In this document: positions 54,199-64,000 of the stretch, one piece after another
How positions within the stretch are numbered: position 1 is the first letter of the stretch
How the letters are laid out: every line of letters begins with the position of its first letter
DNA from: Nemophila menziesii
Lineage: Eukaryota > Streptophyta > Magnoliopsida > Boraginales > Hydrophyllaceae
Reading direction: 5' to 3'
Assembly (NCBI GenBank): GCA_029959085.1
Contig: JARWIR010000001.1
Coordinates: 67,518,899 to 67,582,898 of the forward strand
Length of the DNA stretch: 64,000 bases
Notes under the pieces: generated by a model
What the model was told of the DNA's origin: nothing
Seen by the model: only the letters and a program-made list of their open reading frames with translations
Database searches by the model: none
Program-made: the position numbers and the translations under genes

Positions 54199-55159
54199 TG
54201 ATGTCTCCATATTTTTGATATAATAATATAAGTTGGAGACATCATTTTAGGTGTATTTTATTAATTAATTAGGAATTTTTAACCGTTATTTCATAATTTC
54301 TTAATTCTTGTCTTGATTGATGATTTATTACTTTTAGAACATATTTGTTTTAAATTTTCCGTTAATGTAAATCTCTTAAGATTTATGAAATATAATTAGA
54401 TTCCAAATAAATTTTTCTATAGAATTAAGAAAAGAATATATGGAAGGAATCAAGAGATAAAAGGAAGTAGAATTGAAATAGGAAAGGAAAAACTGCCAAA
54501 TAAATCTGGAAATTATACAGCTACGTCCATTAAAGTGAATATAACTTCAAATCGGAACCGAATTTGACTTAGCCTTTAAAGAATTAGATATGTCTTTCTG
54601 CTTTGGTCGTTTTGATATAAAGTGGGCGAAAATAGGCCCAATAACGAAGGAGATGTGATAAAAACAATGAGTAGTGTTTATCCTGACTTATATTTTCGAA
54701 AACGAATTTGAGTTGGAATTGGACTCAAATTATTTGTCTTCCACTCAAGATTTCAACCTAGGGTCTTCTAAACACCTATAAATACACCCTCTTATCATTG
54801 TAAATATTTCCTTGCTTAATTATTACTCCTTAGTTCAAAAAACATGATCAAGAGAAGCAAGTTGACAGTATGTATGTTTAATTTATTTCTTGTTAGTATG
54901 AACTAACTTTTCCATAGCTTGGGTTTTGCATATGTATAATGTTTGAATTCTATTTTCTTCTATCAAAGTTTATTTGGGAAAAATCTTTTTAAATTGATTC
55001 TAGCTTCTTAACCTTTATATTTTTTATGTGCTTTAAAGTATTGACCGTAGTTTTTGCTTCCGCACGAGTATATACTAGGCCATTATGCGCATTTGGTTGG
55101 TCACCCGGAAGGGGTGTCTAATTGTTGAAACACCATATAAACGTCTAGTGTGTGGTAGT
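54199..55159 (+). repeat. 3' LTR of element E, interrupted by element F
   Basis: First 961 bp of the LTR, matching 39290 on. Palindrome 54199-54244, TATAAATA at 54777-54784, hairpin CACCC-GGAA-GGGGTG at 55102-55116. Breaks off at GGTAGT where the 5' LTR continues GATCCGG; element F starts there. Confidence 0.87.
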
Positions 55160-56663
55160 CGATGTCTCCATAATTAATCTATATTTGAGTCATCATTTTA
55201 GGGTTATTTAGTTATTAATTTCGGGAATTTTCCCCATTTATTCATATATTACACTTTCTTGTCTAGTTTTAGGTGCTTTGCTATTTTATGAGCTTTTGCA
55301 CGTAATTTGTGTGTTATTTATGTAGCACCTAGGTATATGGAAGCTATTACACCTATGGAAACTGATTTGAAAAGGAAAAGTAAAGAAAAACCCTTAGTCA
55401 AAGTAAAAAAAGGAAGAGTTTAGATATATTTGGAATGTAAAGAAGCTGTAAAAACTACACATATGTCCACTAATTAATTACTTCCGGTCTAGAATTAGGA
55501 ATATATTTTTATATGAGCAACTAGATCTTCAAACGTGTCCGTTTCCATATAAATAACAAATCCGATATAACGAAGGATATATGACCAACACAAAATCTTC
55601 TAAGGTTTATCCCTTCCTACAAGTTAAGAATACGCATTTTGGTAAGATCATGACTTCTTAACTTGGGAATTACTCCTAATTTCAACCAAGGGACTATACA
55701 TATCAACTTTTTCCCTACATAAATCATCCTTGGACAACCTTTAATCATTAGAAGACCAAGAGGAAGCTTACATCAAGAAAAGAGAAGATCAGAAGAAGTT
55801 GGACAACAAATCATGTCTTTCCAATCTTTCAAATTTGTAATTTATTTTCTTTCTTTCTCTACTTTGAACTAATTATATGATGCTTGAGATTATCATATGG
55901 CTATGAACCCAAGACTTGTTTTATATCTATTTTGATTTGGGATGTCTTTTACATTTAATTGAATTAAGTGTTGATATCTCTGATTTTACGTGTTTTGATT
56001 TATTGTCTGCAGTTCTTACGGTGCGCAAATTATAGGTTACCTTAATAGTAGTTATATGGTCACCCGGAAGGGGTGTCTAATTATTGAAAAACCACTTAAT
56101 TGTATAGTGTGCGGTAGTTATCCGGAAGGGATTTCCGAACTAGATTGTCACTAGGGTTTGAAATTAACCACCGATCATTGCGCAGGGTCCCCTTACCCAA
56201 GTCCCCTGGTAATTGTTAGGTCGCCTTCTAAGTCCACCTGGAAGGGGGTTAGGAGGAATATAGAATCCTAGCTATTGCATATCACACATCTCTCCCTTAC
56301 ATAAATAGGTTATAACAAGGCTAGTGGGGATTACTTGCTAGATCTCGAGTTGAACTCTCATACTATCTTCTTCTCTTTATTTATTTTCCTGTCTTTATTT
56401 TATTTAGTAAATTGTTAGAGTCTTATAAACCAAAAAAATATTTCCAAGTCTTTTATTTTCAGCGTATTATTCTTCTAGCTTTCTTATTTGCACTAAATAT
56501 TGCATAAGTTCTTCCTAACTTTCGTAGTCTCTAAGGTACGAATTCTACTTATTATTAAAACTTGCGTACGATCTATGATACTTGTTGTGAGTAACGTGCC
56601 TTGTTTAGGGTGATTATTTTCATATATATTTACCGTTATTTTATCAAGCCCTAGCTGGCACCA
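55160..56663 (+). repeat. 5' LTR of Athila-like element F
   Basis: 1504 bp starting CGATGTCTCC (T of the usual TG changed) and ending TGGCACCA. The terminal palindrome is shortened to 36 bp (55160-55195). Leader hairpins: CACCC-GGAA-GGGGTG (56061-56075), TATCCGGAAGGGAT near 56113, CCACCTGGAAGGGGG near 56235. Closely related to LTR A, including the block around TAGATCTCGAGTTGAACTCT. Confidence 0.85.
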
Positions 56664-56669
56664 ATTTTT

Positions 56670-56686
56670 TGGCCCCGCTGTCGGGG
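56670..56686 (+). other. Primer-binding site of element F
   Basis: TGGCCCCGCTGTCGGGG, three mismatches from the tRNA-Asp-type site. Confidence 0.85.
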
Positions 56687-56782
56687 ACTACATCGTTAGT
56701 CCATGCGCATTTACTTAGTGAATTTATTTCAGTTAATTCTATTTTACGCTTTTTTTTAGTTTTGTTATTTCAGGTTATTCAG

Positions 56783-58030
56783 ATGGCAAGTCCGAGGAAA
56801 GTTGATCTTCCCATCTCATTCAGAGTGCAACCTAGAGGAATCAACATTGGCCGATTTAGTGTTGCTGCACATCAGGATCCGGTTTGTTATATTCAGAAAT
56901 TTATGCAGATCTCTGATGCCAACATCATCAAATGTGTCCCACATGAACAAATGTACTACGTTATGTTCCAGCTCTTTTTAACTGGAAGTGCAAGCAATTG
57001 GTATGATTACCAGCACCCTGATTCAATACCAGATTGGGATCAACTCCGAACAAAATTCCTAGATCGATTCTATCTGATGAGTAGACATCTAAAAGTTATG
57101 TTGGAGTTAGAAAAATTTATGCAAGAAGAAGGGAAAAGTGTTGGTGAAGCATTGTTACATTTTAACAAGAAGAAAGTGAGGTGTCCATTCCACGTCTACT
57201 CGCCAGAATATCAATTGACCATGTTCTATGGATTACTCAACAGCGAGTCCAAGGAAAAGGTAAATAATTTGAAAGATGGAAATTTTGTGTTATTATATCC
57301 AGAGAATGCTCATCGTATCATGGAAAGAGTTATTGAAACCGAGAGAAGTTGGCCGCTAGAATCAGAAAAAGAAGAAAATGCCTTAGAAGCTCTGAGGATT
57401 GGAGAATTAAACCAACAACTCAAGGAATTACAAGAACATGCACGTTTAGAGAGCAGATCAGTAACTTAGGTAAATCTAGCACACACTTAACCTTCATGTC
57501 CTGGTTGTGGATAAAGAAACCATTCAAGGGAGAATTGCATTAATACTCAAGCTTTGATTTCCTTTATATCTCATCAAAGAAACCATTACTCGAATGGTTA
57601 TTATCATCCTCAAGGAATTCACACTAGTTATTACTCCCCATAGAATCAGAATTGGGTTGAAAATCAAGGTAACCATTATCAAACTCAACCTCAAGATTAT
57701 TATCAAGCTCAACAACAACCAATCTATCAACAAGTGACAAAGTATGAAGATTATTATCAAGAACCACATTTGTATTCAACACAACAAGCTAATCATGATC
57801 AACCTTCAGCACAACCTTCAAGTTTGGATCAAAATCTAAATAAATTTATAAAAGTTCTTAAGGAAAACATGAAGGTGAATCAACAAATATCTCAAGAACA
57901 ATCAAGGGTTATTAAGGATCTTGAGAATACTCTGTCACAGATTGCTAGTGCAATACAAATAAGGCCAAAAGGGAAACTTCTGAGTGATACCGTAACTACT
58001 CAAGATGATGCTTGTCATGCAGTTGAATGA
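56783..58030 (+). pseudogene. Element F gag, nearly open
   Basis: M-A-S-P-R-K-V-D-L-P start preferred over the upstream in-frame ATG (56669), which lies on the primer site. The capsid part is open to 57469 with Q-F-M-Q-E-E-G-K-S-V-G-E-A, F-N-K-K-K-V-R-C-P-F and Q-L-T-M-F-Y-G. Compared with A it lacks about 23 residues between R-G-I and G-R-F. After a stop at 57467-57469 the knuckle C-P-G-C-G...H-S-R-E-N-C (57498-57540) holds one TAA. A Q-rich tail with Q-D-Y-Y-Q-A-Q-Q-Q repeats and a coiled-coil-like stretch end at 58030. Confidence 0.88.
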
Positions 58031-58185
58031 AGAAGTTGAAGGCAATTACTTCCACCAAGAGTGGAAGAAACAAAACAACCAAAAGAACAAACCCCTATTC
58101 CTGAAGAGGAGGTTGAAGATAAAATCGAAGAGGTAATTGAACCAAAGAGTGTCCCAGAAAATACACCAGATAGAAGAAAAAATCA

Positions 58186-58950
58186 GTGTTGAACAATACA
58201 TGTTCTCCTCGACCATTCCTATCACATGTCAAAAACAAGAAAAATGAAAAAGAATTCAAGAAGTTCCTTGACATGGTGAGCAATTTAGATATCAATATAC
58301 CGTTTGTACAAGCTCTCAAGAGAGTGCCAAAATATCTAAAATTAATGAAGCACATTCTTTCTAACAAACGAAGCTTAGAAACTGGGGAATTGATTATATT
58401 ACCTAAGGAGTGCAGTGCTATATGTCAAAGCAAGTTGCCACCAAAGCTACAAGATCCCTGAAATTTTACAATTCCCATAGCCATTGGCAAAGGATGGACC
58501 GGGAAATAATTATATGATTTAGGCGCGTGTATCAATCTCATGCCAAAGTTACTGTTCAAAAATCTCAACATAGAAGAGGTAGTACCTACTTCAGTAGTAT
58601 TACAAATGGCGGATCGCTCCCTCTCCCAACCAATAGGTAAAATTAATGATGTTCTAGTAAAAGCTGGTAGTTTTATATTTCCTTGTGATTTTATTATTCT
58701 TGACTATGACGCAGATAAGAATGTCCCCATCATCCTGGGTACACCATTCTTAGCCACGGGGCTTACACTAATAGATATTGATAATGGTGAATTGATCATG
58801 AGGGTCCAAGACAAACATGTACGATTCAATGTGTTTGAGGCTATGAAATATCCATATACGAAAGATGAATGCTTTAAAATAAATGTCATGGGAAAAATTA
58901 CACAAGAAGGTTTCAATGAATCAGGCATGATTATGATGACACTCTAACAA
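58186..58950 (+). pseudogene. Element F protease region
   Basis: Linker (K-E-C-S-A-I-C-Q-S-K-L-P-P-K-L) then a TGA at 58459-58461 and a TAA at 58507-58509. The active site follows in frame: Y-D-L-G-A-C-I-N-L-M-P (about 58514-58545), catalytic aspartate kept. V-P-I-I-L-G-T-P-F-L-A and I-D-I-D-N-G-E-L follow in an open stretch to 58947. A frame change near 58925 separates it from RT. Confidence 0.85.
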
Positions 58951-59081
58951 CAGCCTTTGCACTTGAATCACTAGAGATATATGACAATATATCAGAAGAA
59001 GCTGCCGCTCTTGATTCAGTTGACTGTAGACAAAAATCAAGAATTCGTGATCAACTTCGAGAGGTAGGAGACATTGAACCA

Positions 59082-60270
59082 ATGAAGAAACCATCTACAA
59101 TATCTCCTACTGTTCTTGAAGAAAAACCGCTTCCAGCCCATTTGCGTTATGCGTATTTAGGTATTAACAAAACTTTTCCTGTTATTATTTCTGCTAACCT
59201 TTTAGGTCCTAAAGAAGATAAGTTTCTAAGTGTGCTTCAAGCTAACAAAAAAGTGATTGGGTGGACTATAGTCGATATAAAGGGAATTAGTCCTACCATT
59301 TGCCAACACAAAATTATTCCTGAAAATGAAGGAGGGCGTTCTATAGATGAGCAAAGAAGACTTATGCGAACAATGAAGGAGGTGGTAAGAAAAGAGGTGA
59401 TCAAGTTATTAGTTGCGGGTATTATCTTTCCGATAACAAGTAGTAAGTGGGTTAGTCCAGTGCAATCTGTTACAAAGAAAGGAGGTATCACCACCATCCT
59501 TTATGATCAAAACGAAGCCATTACATCAAGAACAATTGTGGGGTGGAGAGTGTGCATGGATTAATGCAAGCTCAACAAAGCCACGAAGAAAGATCACTTC
59601 CCTTTATCGTTCATTGATCAAATTTTAGACAATCTTGTAGGGAGAGAGTAATACTGTTTCCTTGACAGATATTCAGGCTATAATCAGATTTGTGTAGATC
59701 CAGCTGATCAACACAGAACAACTTTCACTTGTCCGTTTGGCACCATTTCTTATAGTAGGATGCCGTTTGGGTTATGTAATTCACCTGCCACGTTCCAGAG
59801 GTTTATGATGGATATATTTTGGGACATGATTGATAAAAACTTAGAAGTTTTTATGGATTATTTTTTGGTATTTGGAGATAGTTTTGATGGGTGCCTAAAC
59901 AATCTTGAAAAGATACTTCTGCGATGTAAAGAAACAGATCTTGTTCTTAATTGGGAAAAATGCCACTTCATGGTTCGAGAAGGGGTTGTGTTGGGACATA
60001 AAGTTTTTAGTGCAGGAATGGAGGTTGATGTGAAAAATTTAAAGTTATAAAAACCTTACCACCTCCTGTGTCTGTAATTGGTGTAAGAAGTTTCTTGGGT
60101 CACGCAGGATTTTATCAAAGGTTTATAAAAGATTTCTCCAAGATCGCCAAACCGCTTTGTGCTTTACTTGAGAAGGATACTTCCTTCAATTTTAATGACG
60201 CATATCTTGAAGAATTTTTGACGATTAAAGAGAAACTCATCTCCACACCGATTGTCATACCTCCAGAATA
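59082..60270 (+). pseudogene. Element F reverse transcriptase
   Basis: Starts with L-P-A-H-L-R-Y-A-Y-L-G. Motifs W-V-S-P-V-Q-S-V-T-K-K-G-G, Y-S-G-Y-N-Q-I, T-F-T-C-P-F-G-T, R-M-P-F-G-L-C-N-S-P-A-T-F-Q-R. The catalytic box is F-M-D-Y (TAT at 59859-59861) instead of F-M-D-D. Stops at 59562-59564 and near 59648, a frame change near 60040, then G-V-R-S-F-L-G-H-A-G-F-Y-Q-R-F and K-P-L-C-A-L-L-E-K-D-T of the connection domain. Very similar to element B's RT. Confidence 0.9.
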
Positions 60271-60800
60271 GAACACTCCATTTGAACTTATGTGCGATGC
60301 AAGTGATCACGCCATGGGTGTTGTGTTAGGTCAAAGGAAAGAGAAGATCTTCCACACGATATATTATGCAAGTAAGACCTTTAACGCTGCCTAATTGAAC
60401 TATACAGTGATGAAGAAAGAGTTATTAGCCGTAGTATATGCTTTTGATAAGTTTCGTTCCTATCTACTTGAAATGAAAAACTATCATATACACGGGTCAT
60501 TCAGCAATTAAGTATATTATGGCAAAAAAGGACGCTAAACCGCATCTTATTAGATGGGTACTATTGCTACAAGAATTGGACATAGATATTCGAGACCGGA
60601 AAGGATGCGAGAATCAAGTAGTTGATCATCTATCTAGGGTCGAAGGATCTGATGTCAATAAAGAACCAGAATCAGTCAAAGAGGTATTCTCTGATGAACA
60701 ATTTTGTACTATTAAAGATGCATTTGTTCCTTGGTATGCAGATATAGCCAACCTCATAGTGAGTGATGTATTCCCTGTGGATTTCAATCCAAAACAATGA
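60271..60800 (+). pseudogene. Element F RNase H
   Basis: Follows a TAG at 60269-60271. L-M-C-D-A-S-D-H-A-M-G-V-V-L-G-Q-R-K, then Y-Y-A-S-K-T-F-N-A-A with a TAA near 60391, K-K-E-L-L-A-V-V-Y and, after a frame change near 60485, [11 protein letters not shown] to D-H-L-S-R-V-E. Ends at a TGA near 60798. Confidence 0.85.
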
Positions 60801-61765
60801 AAGAGTTTAAGCTATACAGCCAGACAATTCTTCAATCCAGATTCTGTTGGCCTACCCTACACAAAGACAATCATCAATTTGTCCAGATTTGTTAAAGATG
60901 CCAATTTACTAGAAATATATCAAAAAGAGACGATATGCCACTCAACAATTTTTTAGAAGTAGAAATATTTGATGTATGGGGTATAGATTTCATGGGAACT
61001 TTCATCTATTCCCATGGTAATCTTTATATTTTACTAGAAGTAGATTATGTGTCCAAGTGGGTAGAAGCAGTGGCAACACTGAAGAACGATGCCAAAACAG
61101 CCATTTCGTTCATTAAATCAAATATCTTTTCAAGACATGGTACACCACGTGTTCTCATTAGTGATAAAGGTATCTACTATATAAACTTTCAGTTGAGAGC
61201 TGCCCTTCGTAAGTTGGCGATGAGACACTGCACTTCAACAGGTTATCATCCCCAAACTAACGGTCAAGCTGATGTCTCTAACCGAGAGATCAAATCTATC
61301 CTAGAGAAGACCGTGAACAAAACGAGGAAGGACTGTTCATTAAAACTAGATGATGCTTTCTGGGCCTACAAAACAACATTCAAAACACCAGTTGGGGCAT
61401 CTCCCTATTGCATGGTCTACGACAAATCTTTTCATCTTCCTATCGAGATTGAATCCCGTACTTTTCTAGCTATTAAACATCTAAACTTAAACGTAGAGTT
61501 AGCGGGTAAGCGAAGGATGATGTAGTTGAATGAGTTAGATGAGTTCTGCATTTATGCCTATGATAATTCACGTTTCTATAAAGAGAAAACAAAAAGATGG
61601 CATGATAATCAGATTCGTCCAAAGAGGTTCGAGAGAGGACAGAAAGTGCCCTTATACAATACAAGATTCTCGAACTACCTGGGTAAGCTTAAGTCTAGGG
61701 GAGGACTTGATGTTGCTACGAAAGTCACACCTCATGGTGCAATGGAAATTGAACATCCAACCTAG
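60801..61765 (+). pseudogene. Element F integrase, zinc finger deleted
   Basis: A-R-Q-F-F jumps at about 60830 to the segment that in element B reads Q-S-G-F-Y-W-P, removing about 50 codons that include the two histidines of the HHCC finger. The frame changes at the junction; [10 protein letters not shown] follows. The core is open from 60935 with all three catalytic residues: G-I-D-F-M-G, L-I-S-D-K-G and [23 protein letters not shown] follows. TAG at 61523-61525, then the C-terminal H-G-A-M-E-I-E-H-P block near 61732. Confidence 0.87.
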
Positions 61766-62340
61766 CAAAGGACCTTCATGGTGAATGGTCATCGTTTAAA
61801 GTTATACCATGACAGTGAGAATTTCGGAAGAGATGAGACGATACATCTCCAAGAACACGCTTAACCCGAGGTACACGTCGAACTAAACAACGTTAAACAA
61901 TAGTGCCCTTGGGAGACATCCCTTTTTTGATTGCTTTTTAGTTAGTTTTATTTTTTGGTAGTTTATAATCTTAAGTTAGTGTATATTTTTAATGTATTTA
62001 CAAGCTGATAGGAGAGAAAGGTATTGTGTTAATGTGCGGAAAATGAGTTTGGGGTCAAAAAGAAGGGAAAATTTGTGCCAACCAGCAGCTTTGTGCGGTA
62101 TACCGCACCCTAGCTTCGATGCACCGCCCCCAGCAAACCGTTATAACTGTGTGTAAATCAGGTGTATTGCCGATAATAGGTATAGGAGATCGTGTTGTCA
62201 AGGTGCGCAAGACGGTTGCCACAGTATCATCCAAAACTTCCATAAGGTACACCGTCTTGTCAAACATGCAAGACCGTCGACACGGTAGCATGTCGTCACC
62301 TGCGGTACACCGCAGGGTTCGTTCGGTGCACCACATGAGG
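61766..62340 (+). repeat. Element F 3' untranslated region with GCGGT/ACCGC palindromes
   Basis: TGCGGTATACCGCA (62092-62105) is a perfect 14-bp palindrome. Related copies GATGCACCGCC near 62118, GGTACACCGTC near 62246, TGCGGTACACCGCAG near 62301 and CGGTGCACCACAT near 62321. The spacer GTGTAAATCAGGTGT-ATT resembles one in element E near 50005. Confidence 0.7.
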
Positions 62341-62722
62341 CGGTTTTGAAGAGGAATTTGATTCCTAATTGGGTTCTTACCTTATAAGAGTTAACCCTAG
62401 CCTCTACAAACCTTCCCAACACGAAAGTTTCAGACCCAAACCCTATAAATTCACCTTGAAGCTTGATTAAACCTTCAAACAAACACAACAACATCATCAA
62501 ATATTTCCTCCATCTTCCATAAGACCATATTCTTCATCAAATCCATTACATAGCACCACAAAACACCAAATATCATCAAGTTTACAAGATTTCTTCCATC
62601 ATAGATCAAGTAATCCTTCTTCTACATTGATAATCATTCATCCAAGCAACAACCTCAAGTCAAACCAATCGTTAGTAACTATATTTATTCTCGGTGCAAC
62701 TTGAATTGTGGGTTAAACAAAG

Positions 62723-63040
62723 ATGAATAACAGAACGAATGCTATGGATTACAAGAGGAAGTGTTCAATCTTAGGGAAGAACAAGAAATTTTTCAGAGCT
62801 ACAAAAGAGAAGGCCATCGATCTTGATGAGCCAACTAAAAAGAAGCCAAATCTCAAGGCAACAACACAACCATTACGAAGAAAACTTACAAAGAGAATGA
62901 GTGTACCATCCAGGCCTAAAGAAAATACACCTATCCAAGATCAAGGGTCATTTTCAAATCTTATTGACGAATCAGAGAGTGTAACCTCACCACCAACATG
63001 GGCAGTTAAATTGATTGAAAAATTTGATAGATTGAAATAA
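62723..63040 (+). pseudogene. Element F short downstream ORF (shortened env-like ORF?)
   Basis: 105 codons, highly basic (K-R-K, K-K-K-P-N, R-R-K-L-T-K-R), ending V-K-L-I-E-K-F-D-R-L-K. It occupies the place of the Athila downstream ORF of element E. I read it as the basic N-terminus plus a C-terminal end with the central domain deleted, but no shared motif proves it. It could also be a chance frame. Confidence 0.4.
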
Positions 63041-63913
63041 AATTACAGAATAATTGGATATAGATAATGACCATCCTTCAAAAAAGGAATGTAAAAAGAT
63101 ACTTTATGGAAAGGTACCACGTTCTAATCCTTCTCCTTAATTTCTTATATGCATTAGTTTAGTTTAAATTTTATTTCTTTATTGAGTCTTTTTCGAGTCG
63201 TGAGGACATGACTCACTTTTGAGTTGGGGTGGGGATTCATTGTCCTCATCTTCTTTTTTTTGCACAAAATTTAAATTTTTTAGGGTTAGAATTGGCATAG
63301 AATATGCTGAATGTGCCTATTGAGCATGTTGACACAAATATGTTTAGTATGCATGTATGAAAACAAGAAGCAAAAGATAGGGAAGATTAATAAGCAATGC
63401 GTATGAAGTGTCAAGTTGGAACTTAGGGAGTGTTAATTGATGTGTATAACGTGAGGTTTTAATTAGTTGAAAACCCGCTTGTCTATGAACTAATAGTGAA
63501 AAAGTAACGAAATTTGGTAGGTAGAAAAGTGAATAAGGCAGTTCTTTCATATTGAAGCCACTTGAAGCCTTTTTAGCTTTCTCACCCTTTTAATTGACTA
63601 TTATTATTATTATCCGTCTTAGCCCTTATGAGCCTTTCTAAAGCCTTTTATTAGCCACACTATAAGCCATACCCCTTAGTTTTAGGACTTATCCATAAAA
63701 CCTGCGCTCGAATCGCAAAACCTAAGACAAATTGTTTTAGAGCTTGAGTTTAGGGTGGTGGTTTTCATAATTGGGAAACATTGGGATTGTGAATTTGATT
63801 GTAATTGTGATATTATTGATGATGAGTTTATTTGTAACCCTTTGCCTGGGTAAAAAGAAAAAAAATATATATGTTAAAAAGAAAAGAAATATGAGAAAAA
63901 GTGGTATGACATC
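63041..63913 (+). other. Element F 3' untranslated region
   Basis: Non-coding, homologous in blocks to element E (51990-52990): GAGTCGTGAGGACATG..., TTTTGAGTTGGGGTGGGG and one copy of the 336-bp unit start (TTTTAGAGCTTGAGTTTAGG, near 63733) with TTGTAACCCTTTGCCTGGGT. Confidence 0.7.
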
Positions 63914-64000
63914 TGATGTCTCCCATTTTTCTCTAAATATATGCCTTTAGGAGACACAATTTTAGGTGAATAATAGACTTATTTGATAGACTTTTATGCT
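63914..64000 (+). repeat. Start of an LTR downstream of element F (partial)
   Basis: TGATGTCTCC with a 46-bp palindrome-like terminus (63914-63959), cut by the window edge. Its first 85 bp resemble the LTR of element B (TTTGATAGACTTTT) more than F's own 5' LTR, so it may not be F's true 3' LTR. Confidence 0.7.

Overview
This is nuclear DNA of a flowering plant, most likely a eudicot, from a gene-poor, transposon-dense (pericentromere-like) region. It is AT-rich, and nearly everything recognisable belongs to plant transposable-element lineages: Athila-type Ty3/gypsy elements with tRNA-Asp-type primer sites, a Ty1/copia element with a tRNA-Met site, plant L1-type LINEs with a C-terminal RNase H, a SINE-like retroposon, a foldback/MITE-like hairpin and a candidate CACTA transposon. 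No host protein gene, rRNA or tRNA gene is supported. Species cannot be read from the sequence.

Layout. 1-2223: the 5' end of a minus-strand Athila element (A: gag, primer site, LTR), abutting a decayed LINE ORF1 (2224-3345). 4740-10886: candidate CACTA element with subterminal repeats at both ends and an internal array of about 188-bp units, split by a solo Athila LTR (7304-8906) with a perfect ACTGG target duplication. 11013-16987: a small deleted LTR element whose 3' LTR was split by a nearly intact minus-strand LINE (12608-16959) with a perfect 16-bp target duplication. 17567-27103: Athila-like element B, with two LTRs and a complete but mutated gag-pol. 27104-29770: decayed plus-strand LINE. 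30225-30458: SINE-like insertion. 31234-31658: foldback hairpin. 32111-35095: remnants of a possible Tat-like element and two minisatellite arrays. 35172 to the end is one nested stack: Athila D, interrupted by Athila E, which is interrupted by a young copia element (43815-49797) and, in its 3' LTR, by Athila F, which runs off the window.

How the parts work together. The Athila-like elements share gag (with CCHC zinc knuckle), protease (DLGA-type), RT, RNase H and integrase; E also carries the Athila-specific downstream ORF. All copies are mutated. Across families the LTRs share an architecture I have not seen described: an imperfect palindrome occupying the first 46 bp, and up to three short GC-rich hairpins with GNRA-like loops in the transcribed leader. 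Short palindromes also recur in the 3' untranslated regions of B, E and F.

The most interesting single observation is in the copia element. Its gag frame has no usable start codon next to its conserved N-terminus, but a GT-AG intron (44210-45100) would join an ATG inside the 5' LTR in frame to gag and remove the primer-binding site from the spliced message. The same element has lost its protease active site although its LTRs are about 98.5% identical, which points to mobilisation in trans.
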